A DNA stretch of 64,000 nt from an uncultured Flaviramulus sp. (GTDB lineage Bacteria > Bacteroidota > Bacteroidia > Flavobacteriales > Flavobacteriaceae): contig CANMUP010000006.1 in assembly GCA_947501105.1 (NCBI GenBank), forward strand, positions 62,001 to 126,000, in the 5' to 3' direction. This document shows, piece by piece, positions 55,582-63,323 of this stretch. Position 1 is the stretch's first letter. Each line of letters starts with the position of its first letter. The translations under genes and the position numbers were made by a program. The notes under the pieces are model-generated. The model had not been told where the DNA came from and did no database searches. It saw only the letters and a program-made list of their open reading frames with translations.

Positions 55582-56785
55582 CAATTTGTTTTATAATTTC
55601 GTTTAATAAATCTTTAGCAACATCTGCTTTAGACTTTAATTGAAATTCGGTTATTGTTTCATTATCATCAATAAAAGTAACTTTATTGGTTTCGCTTTTA
55701 AAACCGGCACCTTTATCGTTTAACGAATTTAAAACAATTAAATTTAAATTCTTTCTTTTCAGTTTTCCTTTTGCATTTTCAAGCTCGTTGTTAGTTTCTA
55801 ATGCAAAACCTACTAAATATTGTTGTTTTTTAATTTGCCCTAAAGACTCCAAAATATCTTTAGTTTTAGTCAACTCTATGCTTAACGTAGAACTTGCCTT
55901 TTTTATTTTTTGAGAAGCAATTTCTTTAGATTTAAAATCTGCAACAGCTGCAGAAAGTATAGCAACATCAACATCTGCAAAATGGTTATGAGTAGCATCA
56001 TACATATCTTGCGCGCTAACTACTGATACAACTTTAATCAATGAATGATTTACTTTTTGATGTGTTGGCCCCGTAATTAAAACAACCTGAGCACCAAGAT
56101 TAGCTGATGCCTTAGCAATTTCGAATCCCATTTTACCACTTGAATGGTTTCCAATAAAACGAACAGGGTCGATAGCCTCGTAAGTTGGTCCTGCAGTAAT
56201 TAATATTTTCTTTCCGCGAAGCGGCAGTTTATCTAAAATATCACTTTCAACAAAAGCAATAATATCTTCGGGTTCAGCCATTCTTCCTTCACCAACTAAA
56301 CCACTTGCTAATTCGCCACTTGTTGCAGGAATCATTATGTTCCCAAAAGCATTAAGCTTTTCAAAAGATTTTAGTGTAGATGGATGCTTATACATATCTA
56401 AATCCATTGCTGGGGCAAAATATACTGGGCACTTCGCTGATAAATAAGTGGCTAAAAGTAAGTTGTCACAAACACCATTTGCCATTTTAGACAAAGTGTT
56501 TGCTGTTGCTGGAGCAATAATAAAAATATCAGCCCAAAGCCCTAAATCTACATGGTTATTCCATACAGCATTATCATCTTCTTCATTTGTGAATGATGAA
56601 TGCACTGGGTTTTTTGAAAGTGTGGATAAGGTTAGCGGTGTAATAAAATCTTTTGCAGATGGCGTCATTACAACTTTTACGTTTGCGCCCGATTTTACAA
56701 ATAACCTTACTAATGAAGCCGTTTTATAAGCGGCAATACCACCACTAATTCCTAATAGTATGTTCTTGCCGCTTAGAATACTCAT
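55574..56785 (-). CDS. coaBC: Bifunctional CoaBC (phosphopantothenoylcysteine synthetase/decarboxylase)
   Basis: This enzyme carries out two consecutive steps of coenzyme A synthesis. The N-terminal flavoprotein decarboxylase domain has GGIAAYKTASLVRLF and WADIFIIAPATANTLSKMANG. The catalytic histidine is in WNNHVDLG. The PxMN motif reads PAMDLDMY, and the segment that holds the essential cysteine in E. coli reads ELASGLVGEGRM with no Cys. The C-terminal synthetase domain has ILITAGPTYEAIDPVRFIGNHSSGKMG. 403 residues is the usual length. It starts 7 bases after rpoZ. Confidence 0.93.
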   Translation of the reverse strand: MSILSGKNILLGISGGIAAYKTASLVRLFVKSGANVKVVMTPSAKDFITPLTLSTLSKNPVHSSFTNEEDDNAVWNNHVDLGLWADIFIIAPATANTLSKMANGVCDNLLLATYLSAKCPVYFAPAMDLDMYKHPSTLKSFEKLNAFGNIMIPATSGELASGLVGEGRMAEPEDIIAFVESDILDKLPLRGKKILITAGPTYEAIDPVRFIGNHSSGKMGFEIAKASANLGAQVVLITGPTHQKVNHSLIKVVSVVSAQDMYDATHNHFADVDVAILSAAVADFKSKEIASQKIKKASSTLSIELTKTKDILESLGQIKKQQYLVGFALETNNELENAKGKLKRKNLNLIVLNSLNDKGAGFKSETNKVTFIDDNETITEFQLKSKADVAKDLLNEIIKQIDA

Positions 56786-56792
56786 AATAATT

Positions 56793-57128
56793 TTATTCCT
56801 GAGAATCTTCTTCTGTATTTCTGTGATAAATTTTATCTGTTAACCATTCTTGAACTGCTAATGCATGTGGTTTTGGCAACTTCTCATAAAATTTAGAAAC
56901 CTCAATTTGCTCTTTATTTTCAAAAATTTCTTCAAGACTATCATTGTAAGTAGCAAATTCTTCTAACTTATCAATAAGTTCTTTTTTTATTTCTGAATTA
57001 ATTTGTTCAGCGCGTCTTGCAATGATAGAAATTGACTCATAGATGTTTTCTGTTGGCTCATCTATTTGATTTCTATCATAAGTTACGGTATTAACCGGAG
57101 CGTTGGTTTTTTTTAAATCCATTGACAT
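56793..57128 (-). CDS. rpoZ: RNA polymerase omega subunit-like protein (RpoZ)
   Basis: This 111-residue protein matches the Bacteroidota RpoZ-like family: TENIYESISIIARRAEQIN is the recognisable omega-type segment. Omega helps assemble the beta' subunit and can be a ppGpp-linked site. The C-terminal part (KPHALAVQEWLTDKIYHR) is lineage-specific. It starts 2 bases after bamD, in the middle of the recN operon. I use the first ATG; an alternative is two codons later. Confidence 0.85.
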   Translation of the reverse strand: MSMDLKKTNAPVNTVTYDRNQIDEPTENIYESISIIARRAEQINSEIKKELIDKLEEFATYNDSLEEIFENKEQIEVSKFYEKLPKPHALAVQEWLTDKIYHRNTEEDSQE

Positions 57129-57130
57129 AA

Positions 57131-57946
57131 TTATTTGACTTTTTGTGCTATAGTTTTTAATGTTTCATCAATCTCTAAAGCCATATTATCAATAGTTTCA
57201 ATATGCTTTGAGTTTGTGTATTTCTTTTTGAATGCTTCGTAGTATTCTTTTGCGGTTTTTAGTCTATCTTGCTTTTTATATTCTACACTATTTATACCTA
57301 GTTTATAAGCAGAATCAAATCTGTAAAACAAAGCATCTTCTCGTAATGTAGATCCTGGAAAATCGAAAATAAAATTATCAAACGATTTTATAGCAGCCTC
57401 AAGCTCAGTAGATGTAAATGCTATCTTATTATATTGCTTTGCAATTTCAAAGGCCTTTTTTTCTAACTTAAAATCTAATTCTTTAACTAGCTTGTTAGCT
57501 TCAGTACTATATTCAGATTCTGAAAATAAATTAATAAAAGCTTGAAGTTTTTCAATAGCCTCAACAGTCTCCTTTTGATCTTTAGAATAAACTGGTGAAA
57601 GCATATAATAACTTTTAGCACTTAAAAAGGAAGCTTCTTCTAACTTTTCACTTTTAGGATAACTCGATGCAAAACGCTCAAACTGATAGCCAGCAACATA
57701 ATAGTCCCTCATTTTATAAAATGTATTAGAGTATAAATACATTAGCTTTTCGGCTTGAGGCTTTCCTCTATAATTTGGTACAATTTGCGCAAAAAGCTTA
57801 TTGGCTTTTGAGTATTTACCTTCGTTATATAAGTCTTCTCCCATTTTAAATTTAGGAGCTATCTCTTCGTTTTTTAAAACTTTTTGATACTCGCTGCAAG
57901 AGCTTAAAATTGTTAGCGTAATTGTAATGTAAAAAAACTTCTTCAT
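57131..57946 (-). CDS. bamD: Outer-membrane assembly lipoprotein BamD
   Basis: This lipoprotein of about 271 residues is part of the BAM complex that inserts beta-barrels into the outer membrane. The signal peptide ends at Cys17 (ILSSC). The rest is TPR-like repeats, seen as FKMGEDLYNEGKYSKANKLF, RDYYVAGYQFERFASSYPKS and later helices. I use the ATG at 57946 and not the upstream TTG. A TAATTTTG box lies about 20 bases before the ATG, so it may have its own promoter besides the one upstream of dapA. It is followed by rpoZ at 2 bases. Confidence 0.93.
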   Translation of the reverse strand: MKKFFYITITLTILSSCSEYQKVLKNEEIAPKFKMGEDLYNEGKYSKANKLFAQIVPNYRGKPQAEKLMYLYSNTFYKMRDYYVAGYQFERFASSYPKSEKLEEASFLSAKSYYMLSPVYSKDQKETVEAIEKLQAFINLFSESEYSTEANKLVKELDFKLEKKAFEIAKQYNKIAFTSTELEAAIKSFDNFIFDFPGSTLREDALFYRFDSAYKLGINSVEYKKQDRLKTAKEYYEAFKKKYTNSKHIETIDNMALEIDETLKTIAQKVK

Positions 57947-57964
57947 AGATTTTAAAACAGAATG

Positions 57965-57972
57965 CAAAATTA
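57965..57972 (-). promoter_or_regulatory. Candidate -7 box of bamD
   Basis: On the minus strand TAATTTTG fits TAnnTTTG and lies about 20 bases before the bamD ATG. No -33 element is seen. Confidence 0.35.
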
Positions 57973-58061
57973 AGTTATTATTATGGATTTTAAAAATATA
58001 ATTTCTCTGCTAAAATAAATGTTGAATTGCAGTAATGGTAAGGTTTAAGTAATATTTAACA

Positions 58062-58943
58062 TTACTTGAAGTCTTTTACAAATGCTGCTATTTTTTCTTT
58101 CAACGGATTTGATGCTGGAACTAATGGTAATCTAACTGTATCTTGACACAAGTTTATGGCTTCAAAAACGGCCTTTATTCCTGCTGGATTATTTTCCTCA
58201 AAAATATAGCTAACAATATCCATTAGCTTAAAGTGAATATCGTATGATGCTTTTGCATTTCCATTTAAACCTAAACGTATCATTTCTGAAAAAGTCTTAG
58301 GGAATGCTTGCCCAATAACGGAAATTACTCCTGCTCCTCCTGCTAAAACAACGCTAAGTGCTAAATCGTCATCTCCTGAAATAATCAAAAAATCTTCTGG
58401 TTTATCTTTTAGCAATTGCAGGTATTGAGCAACATTATTCCCTGCTTCTTTAACGGCTATTATATTTTTAAAATCGTTAGCCAATCGTAAAGTGGTTTCA
58501 GACTCCATGTTTTTAGATGTTCTCCCAGGAACATTATATAAAATAACATCTGTTGTACATGACTCAGCAATAGCCTTAAAATGTTGATATATGCCTTCTT
58601 GTGTAGGTTTACTATAATATGGAGAAACCGATAAAATGGCATCAATATTACTTAAATTTGTCTCTTTTATTTCTTCAATAACAGCAACAGTATTGTTGCC
58701 ACCAATACCTAAAACCATAGGTACTCTACCGTTATTAGCTTGAGAAATCGTTTGAACTACAGCCTGTTTTTCTTGCTTGGTAATGGTAACACTTTCGCCA
58801 GTAGTACCACAAATAACAAGATAATCCGTGCCATTTTCAATATTGAAATTAACAATGTTTGTTAAGGCTTCATGATCTATACTTAAATCAGATTTAAATG
58901 GTGTAACCAATGCAACTCCAGTACCTATAAACTTACTGCTCAT
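58062..58943 (-). CDS. dapA: 4-hydroxy-tetrahydrodipicolinate synthase
   Basis: This aldolase-type enzyme condenses pyruvate with aspartate semialdehyde in the lysine and diaminopimelate pathway. The Schiff-base lysine is Lys165 in AVKEAGNN, with Tyr136 in LYNVPGRT and Arg141. The GTTGES loop and the N-terminal GTGVALVTPF are typical. 293 residues is the usual length. Its start overlaps the DUF6913 stop by four bases, so they are coupled. About 115 bases separate its stop from bamD. Confidence 0.96.
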   Translation of the reverse strand: MSSKFIGTGVALVTPFKSDLSIDHEALTNIVNFNIENGTDYLVICGTTGESVTITKQEKQAVVQTISQANNGRVPMVLGIGGNNTVAVIEEIKETNLSNIDAILSVSPYYSKPTQEGIYQHFKAIAESCTTDVILYNVPGRTSKNMESETTLRLANDFKNIIAVKEAGNNVAQYLQLLKDKPEDFLIISGDDDLALSVVLAGGAGVISVIGQAFPKTFSEMIRLGLNGNAKASYDIHFKLMDIVSYIFEENNPAGIKAVFEAINLCQDTVRLPLVPASNPLKEKIAAFVKDFK

Positions 58944-59464
58944 TTTTTAATTTTATTTAATATGGTTAAGTATTTATGCAGCTCAGCTCTAAATACGTTG
59001 AATTCTTTTAAACTAGTTTTTATTATTAAATCGTTTAAGCGCGCATCAGTTTGCAAAATGCCAATTTTAAACTTTGCTTTAGATGTTGCAGTTAACAATT
59101 TTAACTCCAGCTCATCTTTTGTATAATAACTAATCAAGGCATCAAAGCTCGTATTTAAAAACGACTGCAATTCAATATTTTTAACAGCTCCATTCCAACC
59201 AAAGTCTTTAGGGTTAAAACATTCATCCCAAGTACTTAAGTTGTCTTTTTTGTTAGTTGAAAATGCTATAATTTTAAGTCTATTTGGCCTTACATTAATA
59301 TCAACAGCTAAAGTTCTAAACAGCTCAAAATCATCGATTTCGTCAATATTTAAGATAACTCCTAAACTTTCAACCTTATTATCTACAACACTTACTTCGC
59401 GTTGTGACAATAATTTATTTAGGTGTTTTTTATTAGATTTTTCTTTAAAACCTTTTAAAATCAT
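58940..59464 (-). CDS. DUF6913-family protein
   Basis: This 174-residue protein matches DUF6913, a Bacteroidota family of unknown function. It has a basic N-terminal stretch (LKGFKEKSNKKHLNKLLSQ), then SLGVILNIDEIDDFELFRTLA and WDECFNPKDFGWNGAVKNIE. No signal peptide or membrane segment is seen. It is first in the operon that continues with dapA, and it has a TACCTTTG box upstream. Confidence 0.82.
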   Translation of the reverse strand: MILKGFKEKSNKKHLNKLLSQREVSVVDNKVESLGVILNIDEIDDFELFRTLAVDINVRPNRLKIIAFSTNKKDNLSTWDECFNPKDFGWNGAVKNIELQSFLNTSFDALISYYTKDELELKLLTATSKAKFKIGILQTDARLNDLIIKTSLKEFNVFRAELHKYLTILNKIKK

Positions 59465-59482
59465 TTATCTTTATACTTTTCG

Positions 59483-59490
59483 CAAAGGTA
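59483..59490 (-). promoter_or_regulatory. Candidate -7 box upstream of DUF6913-dapA
   Basis: On the minus strand TACCTTTG fits TAnnTTTG and lies about 20 bases before the ATG. No clear -33 element is seen. Confidence 0.5.
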
Positions 59491-59522
59491 GGAAAACTAC
59501 ATTCAAAAAAGTTGGTTATTAT

Positions 59523-60281
59523 ATGAGGTTCACACATTTTATTTTTTTGTTAAATTTTTTTATTTTTTTGGGATGCAAACAAGAAAAGTTGCATCTAACA
59601 AAAATTGAAGGAAAACAAATTCAGATTACTGATAGTTTGTCTCCTAATCCTGAAATTGACTCTTTTATTAAACCTTTTAGAAATCATATTCAAAAAGATT
59701 TAGATAGTGTTTTAGCTTATTCTGTTAATACGTATTCTAAAACTGATGGTGATTTAAATACTGCCATTGGTAATTTTATGGCTGATGCTGTTTATAGTGA
59801 AGCAAATCCCATTTTTAATAGTAGAACTGGTAAAAACATTGATATGGTTTTACTAAATCATGGCGGTATCCGGTCTATTTTATCAAAAGGAAATGTAACT
59901 AAAAGAACTGCTTTCCAGTTAATGCCGTTTGAGAATAGTGTAGTTGTAGTAGCGTTGAAGGGTTCGCAAATTGATAGTATTGTTCATTATTTAAAATCAA
60001 GAAAAAGAGCGCATCCAATCTCTAAACTTAAGCTTATAGTTGACAAAGATTTTAATGTATCTGAAGCATCAATTAATGGCGAAAGCATAGACAAAAACAA
60101 AACCTACCATGTAGCAACTAACGATTATTTATATAAAGGAGGAAGCAATATGACCTTTTTTAAAAATAATGATAGTTTATACGTTTTAAACTATAAAATA
60201 AGAAATGCATTAATTGATAAATTCAAAAAATTGGATACTATTAACCCTGTTATTGACGATAGGTTTATTCAAATAAAATAA
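59523..60281 (+). CDS. 5'-nucleotidase C-terminal domain lipoprotein
   Basis: This 252-residue lipoprotein (lipobox FLGC, MRFTHFIFLLNFFIFLGC) matches the C-terminal substrate-binding domain of the UshA/5'-nucleotidase family. Characteristic segments are NTAIGNFMADAVYSEA, VLLNHGGIRSILSKGNVT and FQLMPFENSVVVVALKG. The catalytic metallophosphatase half is encoded separately in the next gene, 8 bases downstream. I use the ATG at 59523; the long N-terminal extension in the ORF track is an overlap with the divergent DUF6913 gene. Confidence 0.88.
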   Translation: MRFTHFIFLLNFFIFLGCKQEKLHLTKIEGKQIQITDSLSPNPEIDSFIKPFRNHIQKDLDSVLAYSVNTYSKTDGDLNTAIGNFMADAVYSEANPIFNSRTGKNIDMVLLNHGGIRSILSKGNVTKRTAFQLMPFENSVVVVALKGSQIDSIVHYLKSRKRAHPISKLKLIVDKDFNVSEASINGESIDKNKTYHVATNDYLYKGGSNMTFFKNNDSLYVLNYKIRNALIDKFKKLDTINPVIDDRFIQIK

Positions 60282-60289
60282 TTCACCTC

Positions 60290-61207
60290 ATGAAACGTAG
60301 AAATTTTATACAACAAGCTACCGCTGGAACAGCTTTAGTAACACTTGGAGGCTTTGGATTACAGTCTTTTACTTCTTCAATAAAGACGTCAAAAATCACC
60401 ATATTACACACAAACGATGTGCACAGTCATATCGATGCCTTTGGTCCTGAAGACGGCAGAAACGCAAACAAAGGTGGTGTAGCAAGAAGAGCTAGTTTAA
60501 TAGATAAATTTAGAAAAGAAAACCCAAATACTTTATTACTTGACGCTGGCGATATTTTTCAAGGAACACCTTACTTTAATTATTATGGTGGTGAACTTGA
60601 ATTTAAATTAATGAGCAAACTTAAATATGATGCTGCCACTATTGGTAATCATGATTTTGACAATGGTATTGATGGCCTTTATACCCAATTGCCTTATGCT
60701 AAATTTGACTTCATATCAGCTAATTATGATTTTTCAAATACTATTATGGATACACATGTAAAGCCCTATAAAGTATTCAAAAAGGGTGATATTAAAATTG
60801 GTGTTTTTGGGTTAGGAATCGAGTTAAAGGGATTAGTTGATTCTTCTATGTTTAAAGAAACTAAATATTTAGACCCTATTGAAGTATCTCAAGATATGAC
60901 AAGGATTCTTAAAGAAGAAGAGCAATGTGATTTAATAATTTGCTTATCTCATTTAGGATATAATTACCGAAACAATGAAACTAAAATTAGTGATTTAAGA
61001 CTTGCTGCTGCAACAAAAGATATCGATTTAATTATTGGCGGACATACACATACCTTTTTAAGAAAACCAACCATCGCAAAAAATGTTGAAAACAAAAATG
61101 TGCTCGTAAATCAAGTTGGTTGCTATGGTATTAACCTTGGTAAAATTGATTTCTATTTTGACTCAGATAAAAATAAAGCTGCCGAAGGGACATCAATAAT
61201 TGTTTAA
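60290..61207 (+). CDS. 5'-nucleotidase-type metallophosphatase domain protein (Tat)
   Basis: This 305-residue protein is the N-terminal catalytic half of a UshA-like enzyme. It has a twin-arginine signal (KRRNFIQQ, then a hydrophobic stretch). The di-metal motifs are ILHTNDVHSH, DAGDIFQG, GNHDFD, SHLG and GGHTHT. It needs the C-terminal domain of the preceding gene for a full 5'-nucleotidase. The order is reversed from the usual single chain: the C-terminal domain comes first. It converges on the YhhN gene with overlapping stops. Confidence 0.9.
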   Translation: MKRRNFIQQATAGTALVTLGGFGLQSFTSSIKTSKITILHTNDVHSHIDAFGPEDGRNANKGGVARRASLIDKFRKENPNTLLLDAGDIFQGTPYFNYYGGELEFKLMSKLKYDAATIGNHDFDNGIDGLYTQLPYAKFDFISANYDFSNTIMDTHVKPYKVFKKGDIKIGVFGLGIELKGLVDSSMFKETKYLDPIEVSQDMTRILKEEEQCDLIICLSHLGYNYRNNETKISDLRLAAATKDIDLIIGGHTHTFLRKPTIAKNVENKNVLVNQVGCYGINLGKIDFYFDSDKNKAAEGTSIIV

Positions 61208-61953
61208 GCAAAAATATTATCAGAATTATAACTATTTTGGGTTTTATCTAGAATTGTGGAGCTTTTATTTTCTTCCATAACATAATTTAACAAAAGATAA
61301 ATGCCAATTACATAAATAACTCTTTCTAGCATAACAAAACTCCAACTATATACATAATACAAACTAACATAGTTTAGAATTGTTGAAAATACTAAACATA
61401 GAGCAACCATTAAAAAAAGTATAGAAGGTTTTGTATCGTTAGCTAAATATTTTCCAAAGGCTAAAAATATTAAGAGTATTAAAGAAATATTTTTAACTCC
61501 AAACAAAAACACCTCTAAGCTATCTGGTACTATAACTTTTAAAATACCATATAAAGTATATAAAAAATAAGCATTTATTAAAAATATTACTATCAAATAA
61601 ATTCCGACAACTTTATCAATTTCAAAAAGCTTAAATTTAGAAATCGCAATACCTATTAAACATATATAACTTAAAAAATAAAAAGAACTAGAGGCCTTAA
61701 TGAAAATTTCATTTTCGAAAAAAACCAACGAAGCATCTCCTAAAAAAGAAAATAAGAAAAAAGAAATTAAAGGAAGACTTAGTGCTTTATTCTTTATAAA
61801 AAATAAGATTAAAAAAACAGGAATGAATAAAGCTTTAGTGGTTTGCAAAACTAAAACATCTTCACTATAAGTTCCAAAAATACTAACTGTAACCAGAAGT
61901 AATAATGCGCCAAAAAAAACCTTATTAAAGCTAAATGGGAGTGAATCTTTCAT
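61204..61953 (-). CDS. YhhN-like membrane protein (paralogue 1)
   Basis: This 249-residue protein has about eight hydrophobic segments and matches the YhhN (TMEM86/lysoplasmalogenase-like) pattern. The segment SFLGDASLVFF resembles the conserved FLGD motif of the family, and the later conserved segment is near VFSTILNYVSLYYVY. Some members cleave lysoplasmalogens. The promoter region shares an ATCGATAAAA-type block with the gene at 62527-63237. The stop overlaps the stop of the convergent metallophosphatase gene by four bases. Confidence 0.75.
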   Translation of the reverse strand: MKDSLPFSFNKVFFGALLLLVTVSIFGTYSEDVLVLQTTKALFIPVFLILFFIKNKALSLPLISFFLFSFLGDASLVFFENEIFIKASSSFYFLSYICLIGIAISKFKLFEIDKVVGIYLIVIFLINAYFLYTLYGILKVIVPDSLEVFLFGVKNISLILLIFLAFGKYLANDTKPSILFLMVALCLVFSTILNYVSLYYVYSWSFVMLERVIYVIGIYLLLNYVMEENKSSTILDKTQNSYNSDNIFA

Positions 61954-61978
61954 GGTATTTTTATAAGTAGGTTGAAAA

Positions 61979-62031
61979 CAAATATAAAAAAAAAAATCAA
62001 TTACAGCGATAAAACCATGCTTTTCATCGAT
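61979..62031 (-). promoter_or_regulatory. Promoter and candidate operator of YhhN paralogue 1
   Basis: On the minus strand TTTTATCGCT (62014-62005) is followed by (G)TAATTG and, after an 18-base spacer, TATATTTG (61986-61979). An imperfect inverted half-site ATCGATGAAAA lies at 62031-62021. The same arrangement occurs upstream of the other YhhN gene. Confidence 0.6.
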
Positions 62032-62051
62032 TATTTTGTTAGCATTTAGCT

Positions 62052-62065
62052 TTTTATCGATAAAG
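62052..62065. repeat. Palindrome TTTATCGATAAA near YhhN paralogue 1
   Basis: TTTTATCGATAAAG contains the perfect palindrome TTTATCGATAAA. It recurs at 63303-63316. Confidence 0.5.
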
Positions 62066-62142
62066 ATGTAGTCATAAAAAATAATTAAATTACATGCGCA
62101 TTATGTTCTTTATTATTTTATTAATTCCAATTTTAGAAAAAC

Positions 62143-62520
62143 ATGAAGAAACACATTCCATTAATATTACGAATAATTGTAGCTGCTATTTTAATCCAAA
62201 CCCTTCGCTTTAAATTCACTGCAGCCTCAGAAAGTGTCTATATATTTGAAACTGTTGGATTAGAACCTTTTGGTAGAATTGGTATAGGTATTTTAGAACT
62301 TATTGCAGGCGTATTAATATTAATACCAAAAACCGTATGGCTTGGGGCATCTTTAACAATTGGTGTAATTTCTGGTGCTATTTTTTTGCACTTGACAAAG
62401 CTAGGGATTGATATAAATAATGATGGAGGTCTTTTGTTTTTTACTGCAGTTGCTACCTTTATACTATCTGCAATAATTCTCTATATCCACAGAAAAGATA
62501 TTCCTTATATAAATAAATAG
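62143..62520 (+). CDS. DoxX-like small membrane protein
   Basis: This 125-residue protein has four hydrophobic segments and the DoxX-type pattern: PLILRIIVAAILIQTLRFKFT, then IGIGILELIAGVLILIPKTVWLGA. The function is not established. It lies alone between two YhhN-like genes on the opposite strand. Its stop is 6 bases from the stop of the second one. Confidence 0.78.
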   Translation: MKKHIPLILRIIVAAILIQTLRFKFTAASESVYIFETVGLEPFGRIGIGILELIAGVLILIPKTVWLGASLTIGVISGAIFLHLTKLGIDINNDGGLLFFTAVATFILSAIILYIHRKDIPYINK

Positions 62521-62526
62521 GTACAA

Positions 62527-63237
62527 TTATTCCTCTATTACCATTTCTTTTACTGGTTCTTCAACCAACTTAGATTGTTGATACAAGAAATAAAATGCTA
62601 AAACAAATAAGGAAACAGAAATAAAATTAAGTATATTTTGATGAGCTACATACAAATAAGCCACATTAATAACCTCACTAAAAACGATACACAAAGCTCC
62701 AAAAAACAAGAATAAAGACTTCTTATTATCCTTATAAAAATAATTTAGAAGGGATACCGATAATAGCAAAAGCATAATAATGTTATATGTAATTTCCAAG
62801 AAATATTCATTTGTCATTTCTAAAAATGGGTTTACTGCCTCTTGCAAGATATATGCTATATAAGTATTCAAGCCCATTAGGACAACTATATGTATTTTGA
62901 AATTCTTTAAAACATGAGCTCCACAAACAGATTTACAGATCTCAACTAAAAGAAAAGCATAGGATAACATACTTAAAGTGTTTCCTATAAAATAATAGTA
63001 GAGATAAGGAATGAAATCAATTGTAAAAAACGCTAACTCTGATAACGAATAGCTTACTAAAAACAACCAAAAAAACAGTGTTTTTGGTTTAATAGTAATG
63101 TAATAAAGCAATGCAATTAAAGGAAATATAGTCGAACTAAAGCTAGATGCCATTACCTCATTTCCATTAAATTGAAAAACAACAAAAAGGATATAAGCTA
63201 ATACAATTAAAACAATCAAGACTTTCGACTTGTACAT
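62527..63237 (-). CDS. YhhN-like membrane protein (paralogue 2)
   Basis: This 236-residue protein has about eight hydrophobic segments and the same topology as paralogue 1. Conserved-looking parts are SYSLSELAFFTID in the place of the FLGD motif, and LFFGALCIVFSEVINVAYLYVA. Here the acidic residue lies in SLSEL, so catalytic ability is uncertain. The promoter shares TTTTATCGCT-N17-TATATTTG with paralogue 1. It is followed by the convergent DoxX-like gene. Confidence 0.7.
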   Translation of the reverse strand: MYKSKVLIVLIVLAYILFVVFQFNGNEVMASSFSSTIFPLIALLYYITIKPKTLFFWLFLVSYSLSELAFFTIDFIPYLYYYFIGNTLSMLSYAFLLVEICKSVCGAHVLKNFKIHIVVLMGLNTYIAYILQEAVNPFLEMTNEYFLEITYNIIMLLLLSVSLLNYFYKDNKKSLFLFFGALCIVFSEVINVAYLYVAHQNILNFISVSLFVLAFYFLYQQSKLVEEPVKEMVIEE

Positions 63238-63260
63238 AACAGTAATTTACAGTTAGGGTA

Positions 63261-63316
63261 CAAATATAAAAATATTTTACAATTAAGCGATAAAAAAATA
63301 CATTTTATCGATAAAA
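63261..63316 (-). promoter_or_regulatory. Promoter and candidate operator of YhhN paralogue 2
   Basis: On the minus strand TTTTATCGCT (63295-63286), a 17-base spacer with TAATTG, and TATATTTG (63268-63261). Upstream lies the palindrome TTTTATCGATAAAA (63303-63316). The arrangement matches that of paralogue 1. Confidence 0.6.
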
Positions 63317-63323
63317 TTTGATT

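Noticed and set aside
59241-59522. N-terminal extension of the ORF-track protein at 59241
   Set aside because: It runs antisense through the DUF6913 gene, and the lipoprotein signal begins at the ATG at 59523.
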